Source: Salinibacter pepae | Lineage (GTDB): Bacteria; Bacteroidota; Rhodothermia; Rhodothermales; Salinibacteraceae | Length of the DNA stretch: 64,000 nucleotides | NCBI RefSeq assembly: GCF_947077775.1 | Contig: NZ_CAMTTE010000001.1 | Coordinates: 1,178,001 to 1,242,000 of the forward strand | Reading direction: 5' to 3' | Shown: piece by piece, positions 17,583-25,726 of the stretch | Position numbering within the stretch: the stretch's first letter is position 1 | Layout: every line of letters begins with the position of its first letter | Made by a program: the position numbers and the translations under genes | Notes under the pieces: generated by a model | What the model was told of the DNA's origin: nothing | Databases searched by the model: none | Seen by the model: the letters and a program-made list of their open reading frames with translations, nothing else

Positions 17583-19058
17583 CTACCCGATCGACACGTC
17601 TTCGTAGGCGTACCGGAAGCCGCCTTTGATGCGCTTCGGCTCGCGGGCCATCGCCGCCACGAAGGTGAGCGTGCCCACACGGCCAATGAACATGAGGACG
17701 ACGGTGGACAGGCGCCCCGTCGTGGTCAACGTGCCCGTCGCGCCCATCGAAAGCCCCACCGTGTTGAAGGCACTGAACGCCTCAAACATGTAGCTGAGGA
17801 AGGGCGCAGCGCCGGCCGCCACGCCGTCCCCAAACTCGGTCACACTGAAGACGAAGATGGCGACCGTCACGATCCCGAAGGCCCCGATGAAGAGGCTCAT
17901 GGCCTTCTGGAGGGTGGATTCCGGAATGGTGCGACTGGAAATGCTCGTGGTGGGCCTTCCCTGCAGGCGCGACCAGGCCAGGAGCCCGAGCAGCGCGAAG
18001 GTGGTCGTCTTGATGCCCCCGGCCGTGGAGCCGGGCGAGCCGCCAATCATCATAAAGACGATCGTCAGAAAGTTCGTCTCCGTTTCCACCTGCGCGTAGT
18101 CGATGGTGTTGAACCCGGCGGTGCGCGGGGTGATGCTGGCGAAGAGGCCATTGACGAGGCGCTCCCCGACGGACATCCCCGCCAGTGTGTTGTGCCACTC
18201 GAACGCCGTAAAGGCCGCCCAGCCGGCCACGATCAAGAAGGCCGTGGTGCCCAGCACAAGCTGGGAGTGCACGGACAGGCGGAAGCGCCCTTCGGCCCGG
18301 CGCTTTCGCCGCCACACATTTAGCTCCTCCAGGGTCAGGAAGCCGAGCCCGCCCACCACGATGAGCCCCATCACGACCATCAGGAGCGGCAGGTTGGCCT
18401 GAAAGCCCTCCAGCGACGTCGTGAACGTCGAAAACCCGGCGTTGCAGAACGCGCTCACCGTGTGGAAGACGGCGTGCCACACGGCGCCTCCCCATCCGAA
18501 GCGGGGCACCCAGGCGGCGTACAGCAGAACGCCCCCGATCAGCTCGGCGACGAACGTGAACCGAAGGATCGCCCAGGTGAGCGCCCGGTAGTCGATGTCG
18601 TCCACGAGGCGCGTCCCGCTTCCGGCCAGCTTCTCGTGTCGCAGGGACAGGCGCTGCCCGAGGGCCGCCAGGATGACGGACGTGAACGAGATGATCCCCA
18701 ACCCGCCAAGTTGAATGAGCAGCAAAACGTAGGCCTGGCCCCACGTCGTGAAGTACGTGGCGGTGTCGACCACGATGAGCCCGGTCACGCACACCGCACT
18801 CGTGGCGGTAAAGAGGGCGTCCACCCAGTGTAGCGGCGGCCCGGTGTAGAGGCCCGGCAGGGTCATAAACCCGACCGTCCCCGCAAGAATCAGCGTGAGG
18901 AAGGCCCCCACGAAGAGCTGGGGCGGGCTCAGCGACCGCCACCACGACCAGAGACGCCACAGGACGCCTCTTCGTCCAGGCGGAGGCTGTTGAGAAGACG
19001 TGCTCACAGGCGGACCCGACTTTGACGATTCGGTCTGTACTGCCAGATCGAACAACAT
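17583..19058 (-). CDS. ktrB: KtrB-like K+ uptake membrane subunit
   Basis: A 491-aa protein with four repeats of helix-pore loop-helix. The four selectivity glycines are visible in SAVCVTGLIV, SAFCNAGFST, TPRTAGFNTI and SAFNTVGLSM, the expected pattern of the Trk/Ktr/HKT superfamily. RTAGFNT in the third loop favours KtrB over TrkH. The N-terminal 40 residues are polar and Pro/Ser-rich. Followed by an RCK gene, it makes a complete Ktr-type uptake system; K+ entry in Ktr is Na+-dependent in several species. It is divergent from a second complete system, trkA-trkH at 19342, with 283 bp between the starts, so both may be controlled from that region. Confidence 0.87.
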   Translation of the reverse strand: MLFDLAVQTESSKSGPPVSTSSQQPPPGRRGVLWRLWSWWRSLSPPQLFVGAFLTLILAGTVGFMTLPGLYTGPPLHWVDALFTATSAVCVTGLIVVDTATYFTTWGQAYVLLLIQLGGLGIISFTSVILAALGQRLSLRHEKLAGSGTRLVDDIDYRALTWAILRFTFVAELIGGVLLYAAWVPRFGWGGAVWHAVFHTVSAFCNAGFSTFTTSLEGFQANLPLLMVVMGLIVVGGLGFLTLEELNVWRRKRRAEGRFRLSVHSQLVLGTTAFLIVAGWAAFTAFEWHNTLAGMSVGERLVNGLFASITPRTAGFNTIDYAQVETETNFLTIVFMMIGGSPGSTAGGIKTTTFALLGLLAWSRLQGRPTTSISSRTIPESTLQKAMSLFIGAFGIVTVAIFVFSVTEFGDGVAAGAAPFLSYMFEAFSAFNTVGLSMGATGTLTTTGRLSTVVLMFIGRVGTLTFVAAMAREPKRIKGGFRYAYEDVSIG

Positions 19059-19341
19059 TCCCCAATTGTGAGAGTTCGGAATCCCGCTGGGAAAGATGCA
19101 ACGTACACCGTTCCGGTTCTTTGCTTTTCTTTTTCTACGCCTCTATTCTCTCCTGGGAGAACGTCTGAGCCGGTTCCCACGGGGACATACCCCAGACGGT
19201 AGCGGTCGCCCTCCCCGGCAGGCCCCGTTGCCGTCGCGCGGCCCCACCGGAAACGGATCGCGGGCGCCTTGCGTCCTACCCCACTGCTCCGCGTAGTGTC
19301 CCGGCTTCGAACAGCTCTCACGAAGGCCCCCTCCTCGTTTC

Positions 19342-20682
19342 ATGAAGGTCGTCGTCATCGGCGTCGGACAGGTCGGCAGCAGCGTGGCCCACGCGCTGGC
19401 CGGGGAGCACGAGGTGATTGCGGTCGACAAGGACCCCGACCGCCTCGAAATGATCCGGGCCGAGACCGACGTGCTCACCTACGAGGGCAACGGGGCCCGG
19501 GTCGACGTGCTGAAATCGGCGGACGTGCAGGACGCCGACCTCGTGGTTGGCAGCACGAGCGACGACCGCAGCAACATCCTGATCTGCAGCACGGCGCGGG
19601 CCCTGAACGACGGTGCCTTCACCATCGCCCGCGTCACCGAGACGGAATACCTCGCCACCTGGTCCCAGCTCCGCGAGGCCTTCAACGTGGACTTTATGGT
19701 GGGGGCCGACCACCTCACGGCCCGCAACATCGTGGAGGTCGTGGGGCTGCCCACCGCCCGCAACGTCGAGCACTTCGGGCAGGGGCGGGTCGTCATGGCC
19801 GGATTCACCGTTCCCGAGGAGAGCCCGGTCGCCGGAAAGACCGTTCAGGAATTGCGGCTGGGCGACGGCGTGAACCTCGTGGCCGTGTTCGACGACGAGC
19901 ACATGGAGATTGTCCGCGGGACGACCTGCCTCCGGCCCAACATTCGGCTGCTGGTGATCGGGCGGCCAGGCCAGGTGGAGCACTTTGCGGGCACGCTTAC
20001 CCCCAGGGACCGAGTGAAGCAGGCGCGCCAGATTCTGATTCTGGGCGGGGGGGAGATCGGGTTTCAGACGGCCCGGATGCTCGAACAACGCGGCCTCCAG
20101 CCCCGCCTCGTGGAGAAGGACCCCGACCGGGCCCAGGCCCTTGCTCAGGAGCTGCCGGACACGCTGGTCCTACAGAACGACGCGACGGACCCGAAATTCC
20201 TGCGCCGGGAGGGGGTGGCGGACGCCGACCTCGTCGTCTCGGCCCTCACGCCCGACGAGCGAAACCTCCTCACGTCGACGTTGAGCCTGGACCTCGGCGC
20301 CGAGCGGGTGCTGTCGGTGGTGCACCGCGACGTGTACGAATCGGTCTTTACGAGCAGTGGCATCGAGACGACGGTCAACCCCCGCCGGGAGGTCATCGAG
20401 GAGATCCTCCGACACACCCGTGTGCGGGGCATCGAGAAAATCACCTTCGTCGAGGGCGACCGCGGGGAGGTGGTGGAGGTGGCCCTCACGGCGGAGAGTC
20501 CTCTCGTAGGACGCCCGATTGAAGAGGGCGTCGAAACAGTGCCGTACAACTTCGTCGTGGGAGCGGTGACCCGGAACGGGGAGGTGCTCATTCCCCGGGG
20601 CAAAACGGTCCTGGAGCCTCAGGACCACCTCGTCCTGTTCGTCGACGCGGAAGAAGCAGACGAGGTCCTGGAGGCACTATGA
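19342..20682 (+). CDS. trkA: TrkA, double-RCK regulatory subunit of Trk K+ uptake
   Basis: A 446-aa protein made of two tandem RCK_N/RCK_C units. The first nucleotide loop is VVIGVGQVGSSVA (residues 3-15), with IAVDKD next. The second is LILGGGEIGFQTA near 232-244, with LVEKDPDR after it. This length and double layout is classic TrkA, distinct from the single-unit KtrA encoded across the divergent promoter. Its last codons overlap trkH (ATGA at 20679-20682), so the two subunits are translationally coupled. TrkA binds NAD(H) and ATP and gates TrkH. Confidence 0.92.
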   Translation: MKVVVIGVGQVGSSVAHALAGEHEVIAVDKDPDRLEMIRAETDVLTYEGNGARVDVLKSADVQDADLVVGSTSDDRSNILICSTARALNDGAFTIARVTETEYLATWSQLREAFNVDFMVGADHLTARNIVEVVGLPTARNVEHFGQGRVVMAGFTVPEESPVAGKTVQELRLGDGVNLVAVFDDEHMEIVRGTTCLRPNIRLLVIGRPGQVEHFAGTLTPRDRVKQARQILILGGGEIGFQTARMLEQRGLQPRLVEKDPDRAQALAQELPDTLVLQNDATDPKFLRREGVADADLVVSALTPDERNLLTSTLSLDLGAERVLSVVHRDVYESVFTSSGIETTVNPRREVIEEILRHTRVRGIEKITFVEGDRGEVVEVALTAESPLVGRPIEEGVETVPYNFVVGAVTRNGEVLIPRGKTVLEPQDHLVLFVDAEEADEVLEAL

Positions 20683-22178
20683 TTGCAGCTCGTCGACTCC
20701 GCCGGGTCAGCAGTGTGCTGGGGCCGGTCCTAAAGTGGTTCTCGGCCGTCTTTTCGGTGCCGATCGCCACGGCCCTCTACCACGGCACCTCGGTGGTGCC
20801 CTTCCTCGTGCCGCTGGGCCTCTCGTTCGGGGCTGGGGCGCTCGCGGAATGGATGGGGGGCGACAGCGAGCTCACGGTGCAGGACGGATTCCTGCTCGTG
20901 ACGCTCACCTGGGTCCTGGTCTCGCTTCTCGGAAGCATCCCGTACCTGTTGAGCGGCACCGGCAGCTTTGCGACGCCCATCAACGCCGTCTTCGAGAGCT
21001 TCAGCGGCTTTTCGGCGACCGGGTCGACGATCCTGCTCGACATTTCGATCGAGAAGCACGGGGCGGCGCTCATGCTCTGGCGACAGCTTACGCAGTGGAT
21101 TGCCGGCATGGGCATCCTCGCACTGGCGGTCGCCGTGTTGCCGCGCCTGTCGGCCGGGGGCGCCCAGTTTCTGGACGCCGAGGTGCCGGGCCCGCGCCTG
21201 GAGCGGCTCACGCCCCACATCGCCGAGACGGCCCGGCGCCTCTGGCTGCTGTACATCGGGTGCTCGGTGGTGCTCCTGGCGCTGCTGCTGGGCGTGCACT
21301 ACGCCGGGCTCGCCCCCCGCATGACGCCGTACCAGGCCCTCGCGCACGTCTTTACCACCATTCCGTCCGGTGGCTTCTCGCCCCAGGCCCGGAGCATCGA
21401 GGCATTCGCCCCCACGGTGCAGTGGATCCTCATCCCCTTCATGTTCGTGGCGGCGATGAACTTTACGCTGCTCTGGCAGGCGATCGTGTCCACCCCGACG
21501 GCCCCCGCCCGCGATACGGAATTCCGGGTCTACCTTTCGGTCTTTGCCGTCGGAAGCCTCCTGGTGAGCGCCATGCTGTGGGGCAACGGGCAGTTCGGGG
21601 GCCTCGAAGAGACGTTTCGGCACGGCACGTTCCAGACGGCCACCCTGCTCACCACCACCGGCTACGCGAGCACCGACTTCGCCGTGTGGAGCGAGGAGGT
21701 TCTCGTGGTCCTATTGCTCCTCATGTTTGCCAGCGGGTGCGTGGGCAGCACGTCCGGCGGCCTCAAGCTCATGCGGTGGACCGTAGGGGTCAAGGTAATT
21801 GGGCGCGAACTCTTTCAAATGATTCACCCCTCGTCCGTGCGCCCGATGTGGCTGGGGCGCCGCACGGTGAAGGAGCCGGTGGTGCGGGGCATTCTCATCG
21901 TGATCCTCACCTATCTGCTGCTGGTGGTGGGCGGCACCGGCTTTATCGCCGTGGACGCCCACCGCGTGGGGATCGACCTTGCACTCAGCGAGGCCTTTTC
22001 CGGCACGCTGGTGGTGCTGGGCAACATCGGCCCGGGCTTCGGTGCCGTCGGGCCGATGGGCGGGTTCGAGGCCCTGCCGGTGCCGACGAAGATCTTCATG
22101 TGCCTGCTGATGGTGGCGGGCCGCCTGGAGGTGATGACGTTTCTCGTGGTTCTGAGCCCGAGCTACTGGCAGGGGTAG
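20679..22178 (+). CDS. trkH: TrkH, K+ uptake membrane subunit
   Basis: A 499-aa integral membrane K+ transporter. Selectivity-loop glycines are seen in GFSATGST, IPSGGFSPQ, TTTGYAST and GNIGPGFGAVG, one in each quarter of the protein. The fourth loop with GNIGPGFG is typical for TrkH. A cytosolic Lys/Arg-rich loop lies near LKLMRWTVGVKVIGREL (about residue 365). It overlaps trkA by four bases. With ktrAB on the other side this chromosome stretch encodes two independent high-capacity K+ uptake systems, consistent with a salt-in lifestyle. Confidence 0.92.
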   Translation: MIAARRLRRVSSVLGPVLKWFSAVFSVPIATALYHGTSVVPFLVPLGLSFGAGALAEWMGGDSELTVQDGFLLVTLTWVLVSLLGSIPYLLSGTGSFATPINAVFESFSGFSATGSTILLDISIEKHGAALMLWRQLTQWIAGMGILALAVAVLPRLSAGGAQFLDAEVPGPRLERLTPHIAETARRLWLLYIGCSVVLLALLLGVHYAGLAPRMTPYQALAHVFTTIPSGGFSPQARSIEAFAPTVQWILIPFMFVAAMNFTLLWQAIVSTPTAPARDTEFRVYLSVFAVGSLLVSAMLWGNGQFGGLEETFRHGTFQTATLLTTTGYASTDFAVWSEEVLVVLLLLMFASGCVGSTSGGLKLMRWTVGVKVIGRELFQMIHPSSVRPMWLGRRTVKEPVVRGILIVILTYLLLVVGGTGFIAVDAHRVGIDLALSEAFSGTLVVLGNIGPGFGAVGPMGGFEALPVPTKIFMCLLMVAGRLEVMTFLVVLSPSYWQG

Positions 22179-22406
22179 CGGCCTCCCGTTCGCAGGACTG
22201 CGTTCCCTCCCCACGCGGGCAGGGGGCCCGCTCCGACAATGACGCGGGCCACTGCGGGTACAGCGCCCTCCCGCTGTATCAAGAAGACGGCAACGCTCAA
22301 TTCTCCGGCTTCCGGATTGTGTCTCCTTCGCTCGCCCGTTATTCTGGGACCCGCGCCCCCCGCATGACGTTCGTCCGGTCCCTCTCTCCTCGACAGCCCC
22401 CCTCGC

Positions 22407-24035
22407 ATGGTCGAGTTCGAGCTGCTCCGCAGCCTGGGCATCATGCTGCTGGCCGCCCTCGGGGTCGTGCTCGTAGCCCGGGCCGCGCGCGTGCCCAACA
22501 TTGTGGCGTATATCGGGGCCGGGCTGTTGCTGGGGCCGACGCTTGGGGTGTTGACGGTGACCCACACCATCGAGCTCATCGCCGAGTTCGGCATCATCCT
22601 GCTCCTCTTCCTCGTGGGGCTGGAGCTGAGCCTCGACAAGATCAAAGAGGTGGGCACGACCGCCTTCGTGGCGGGGGGCGTACAGATGGGCGGCACGGCG
22701 CTCGGTGGGGGCCTGCTGGCAGGGCTCTTCGGGGTGCCGGTCGTCGAGGCCGTCGTGGTGGCCGTGGCGATTATGTTTAGCAGCACGGTCGTGGTCGTCA
22801 AGATGCTCGAAAAGCAGGGCGACCTCGACGCGCCGTACGGGCAGATTGCCGTGGGCGTGCTGTTGGTGCAGGACCTCGTGGTGGTGATGGTGCTCACGTT
22901 CGTCGCCGGCCTCGCGGGGCCCGGCGAACTCGCGTGGGCCGACGTGGCGTGGGGCCTCGGACAGGCCTTCGTGGGGATGGCGCTCCTGGGCGGTCTCATC
23001 GCGGCGGCAGCCCGGTACGTCCTGCCGCCAGCCATCCAGTGGATTTCCCGGATGACCGAGGGCTTGTTCATCTGGAGCCTCTTCTGGTGCTTCCTGGTGG
23101 TACTGGGGGCCGAGGCGCTTCACCTCTCGCCCGAACTGGGGGCCTTCCTGGCCGGGATTGCGCTCGCCCAGCTGCCGCAGTGCCACGAGTTGCGCCAGCG
23201 CGTGCACCCGCTGATGAACTTCTTCATCATCGTCTTCTTCGTGTCGCTCGGCCTGCAGATGGAACTGGGGGCGGCCCTTGCGCGGTGGCCCCTCGCCCTA
23301 GCGCTCGCGGCGTTCGTGATGGTCGTCAAGCCGCTGCTCTTCTTTGGGGTGCTGCCCCGGCTGGGCCACGGCGAAGAGACCGCGTTCCGGACGGGCCTCA
23401 GTCTCGCACAGATCAGTGAGTTTTCGCTCATCTTCGGCGCGCTGGCGCTCGCCTCGGGCCTGATCGACGAGGCGCTCCTGTCGGTCATCACGCTGGTGGG
23501 CCTCGTCACCTTCGCGCTCTCCTCGTTTCTGTTGCTCTACAGCGACCGCCTCTACGCCGCCGTGAAGCCGTACCGGCCGCTGGCCGGGCTCGGCGCGCGG
23601 CAGGAGGCCCCCGCCCCTCCGCCGGACGGGCTGCAGGGGCACGTCATCGTCGTGGGCCTGAACACACTTGGCCGCCGCCTCGTCGACCGGCTGACCGCGG
23701 CCGGCGAGACGGTCGTCGCGGTCGACACCGACCCGGAGAAGCTCGCCCGGCTCTCCGTACGCACCGTCCACGGCAACGCCATCCACGAGACGACGCGCGC
23801 GGCGGCGGACTGGGAGGACGCCAGGCTGGTTGTTTCGAGCCTCAGCATCGAAGGCACCAACAACCTGTTGGCCTACCACGCCCGGCGGGCCGGCGTGCCG
23901 TGCAGCATCCACGCGTTCGATCGCACCAGCGAGAACAGCCTCCGCAGCTTCGGGGTGGACCACCTGATTCGGTCGAAGCACGAAGGGGCCCGGCGCCTGC
24001 TCGACGAGCTCAAATCGAGAGCGGTGTTGTCATGA
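22407..24035 (+). CDS. CPA2-type cation/proton antiporter (KefB-like) with TrkA-N domain
   Basis: A 542-aa antiporter. The hydrophobic part covers residues 1-390: LLLFLVGLEL near 70, SSTVVVVKML near 130 and GVLLVQDLVVV near 150 (the QD motif of Kef proteins) are CPA2 hallmarks, and PELGAFLAGIAL lies near 245. From about 411 a TrkA-N Rossmann domain begins (GHVIVVGLNTLGRRL), with VVAVDTDPEK. No RCK_C follows. It probably exports K+ or Na+ in exchange for H+. The stop overlaps the start of a second CPA2 gene by ATGA, so they may be made in equal amounts and possibly form a heterodimer. Intergenic DNA before it (22179-22406) shows no gene. Confidence 0.87.
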   Translation: MVEFELLRSLGIMLLAALGVVLVARAARVPNIVAYIGAGLLLGPTLGVLTVTHTIELIAEFGIILLLFLVGLELSLDKIKEVGTTAFVAGGVQMGGTALGGGLLAGLFGVPVVEAVVVAVAIMFSSTVVVVKMLEKQGDLDAPYGQIAVGVLLVQDLVVVMVLTFVAGLAGPGELAWADVAWGLGQAFVGMALLGGLIAAAARYVLPPAIQWISRMTEGLFIWSLFWCFLVVLGAEALHLSPELGAFLAGIALAQLPQCHELRQRVHPLMNFFIIVFFVSLGLQMELGAALARWPLALALAAFVMVVKPLLFFGVLPRLGHGEETAFRTGLSLAQISEFSLIFGALALASGLIDEALLSVITLVGLVTFALSSFLLLYSDRLYAAVKPYRPLAGLGARQEAPAPPPDGLQGHVIVVGLNTLGRRLVDRLTAAGETVVAVDTDPEKLARLSVRTVHGNAIHETTRAAADWEDARLVVSSLSIEGTNNLLAYHARRAGVPCSIHAFDRTSENSLRSFGVDHLIRSKHEGARRLLDELKSRAVLS

Positions 24036-25612
24036 CGGAGCTTGCCATTCTTCTCGGCCTGGCGGCCGCCGGGTACGGGGTGTCGCGCTGGACGCAGCTT
24101 CCCGCCATCCCGTTCCTGCTGATGGGGGGCCTCGCCCTGAATGCCACAGGGGCCGTGGGCGACGCCGGGTTCGTGGAGGACGTTTTGTTTTTAAGCGTGT
24201 CCATCCTGCTTTTCGTGGCGGGGACGGACCTCAGCCTCACCCGCGTCGGGCCGTTCAAGAAAACGGCCTTTGGGATCGGCGTCGCGCAGTTTGTAGGCCT
24301 CGCCGCGGCGGCATTGGGGATTGCGTACGGGCTCGACTATGCCCTCACCGACGCGCTCTACCTGGGCTTGGCCCTGGCGGCCAGCTCCACGATCGTGGGC
24401 GTGCGCCTCCTCCAGCGCCGGCAGCAGATGTTTGAGCCCTACGGGCGCACGGTGCTCGGCGCACTGCTCCTGCAGGACGTGATCGTCGTCCTCCTTTTGC
24501 CGCTGCTCGTCCGGCTCCCGGACGGTCCCGCGGCCGTGCTGGGCAGCCTGGGCGGGACGGCCGTACTGCTCGCTGGGGTGGGAATTGTGATGAAGGGCGT
24601 GGTGCCGCTCCTGCTCGAGCGCGAGCTGGACGCCGAGACGCAGTTGCTCGCGGTCCTCGGCGTGCTGTTTGGGTTCATGGGGGCGGCGGCGTGGCTTGAC
24701 GTGCCGCTCTTCGCCGCGGCCTTCCTCGCCGGCGTTTCGCTTTCAGGGTTTCCCTTCAGCGGCATCGTGCACGCCGAGATGCAGCCGCTCTACGACTTCT
24801 TCTCGGCGATTTTCTTCGCGTCGCTGGGGATAGCGGCCGCCCGGCCCGACCCCACCCTGATCGGGCACGCGGTCCTCTTTGCGGGGGTGGTGCTGGTGCT
24901 GACCCCCCTGATTGTTGCCGTCGTGGGGGCGTGGACCGGGCTCGTGGCCCGGTCCGCCCTGGAGAGTGGCCTGCTGCTCGCCCAGACGAGTGAACTCTCG
25001 CTGGTCGTGGGCCTGCAGGCCCTCGTGGCCGGTCCCATTGGGGGGGAGGTTTTTTCGGTGATCGTCCTGACCACGGTCTTCACGATGATGCTCACCCCGC
25101 TGCTCACGAGCGAGACGGTGGTGTGGGAGCTCGTGCGGTGGCATCCCTCGCGTCAGTCAGACGTTCTGTCCGAGGTGCCAAGCAACCACGTGCTTGTCCT
25201 GGGGGGTGGGCGGAACGCCCGCCCCTTGCTTCGGCTGCTTCGGGAGTCCAAATACGAGGCCGTCGTGGTGGACGAGGACCCCACCGTGGTGAATCGCCTT
25301 CGCGACCGGGGCGTGCGCTGTGTGCGCGGCGACGGGAGCGATCGGTCAGTTTTGCTGAAGGCCGGGGGGGCGCAGGCCCGTATCGTGGTGTCCCTTCTCC
25401 GCAATCCAAAGGCCGTCGAGTCGTTGCTGGACTACGTCGGCGACACCGTCCCCATTCTGGTGCGCGTCTTCGAGGACCACGAGGCCGAGTGGGTCGAGGC
25501 CCGGGGCGGAACCCCCATCCGCTTCGCCCACGCCGCGAGCGACGCGTTTATGGACTGGTTTCGGCAGACGCGACCGACGGCGCAGAACGAGGCGACGTCC
25601 CCGAGCCCGTAA
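24032..25612 (+). CDS. CPA2-type cation/proton antiporter (Kef-like) with TrkA-N domain, second subunit or paralogue
   Basis: A 526-aa paralogue of the preceding protein, more divergent at its N-terminus. Landmarks are LLFVAGTDLSLTRVG near residue 66, AASSTIVGVRLLQRR near 114, and GALLLQDVIVVLL near 147 with the QD motif. A TrkA-N fold follows from about 388 (HVLVLGGGRNARPLL, VVDEDP). The ATG at 24032 is chosen because it overlaps the upstream stop in the ATGA arrangement and precedes the first helix directly. The frame is open further upstream inside the previous gene but that part is coding in another frame. Predicted to exchange K+ or Na+ for H+. Confidence 0.85.
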   Translation: MTELAILLGLAAAGYGVSRWTQLPAIPFLLMGGLALNATGAVGDAGFVEDVLFLSVSILLFVAGTDLSLTRVGPFKKTAFGIGVAQFVGLAAAALGIAYGLDYALTDALYLGLALAASSTIVGVRLLQRRQQMFEPYGRTVLGALLLQDVIVVLLLPLLVRLPDGPAAVLGSLGGTAVLLAGVGIVMKGVVPLLLERELDAETQLLAVLGVLFGFMGAAAWLDVPLFAAAFLAGVSLSGFPFSGIVHAEMQPLYDFFSAIFFASLGIAAARPDPTLIGHAVLFAGVVLVLTPLIVAVVGAWTGLVARSALESGLLLAQTSELSLVVGLQALVAGPIGGEVFSVIVLTTVFTMMLTPLLTSETVVWELVRWHPSRQSDVLSEVPSNHVLVLGGGRNARPLLRLLRESKYEAVVVDEDPTVVNRLRDRGVRCVRGDGSDRSVLLKAGGAQARIVVSLLRNPKAVESLLDYVGDTVPILVRVFEDHEAEWVEARGGTPIRFAHAASDAFMDWFRQTRPTAQNEATSPSP

Positions 25613-25726
25613 ATTCCCCGGTTTCGTGAACACGCCGCGCACGGGCCAACATGCCCGGGCCGAGTGCGTCCATCTGAACCCCACAAGTCGGGTTCTCGCT
25701 CTTCTCTCCGGACGTTTGTCGCTGCG

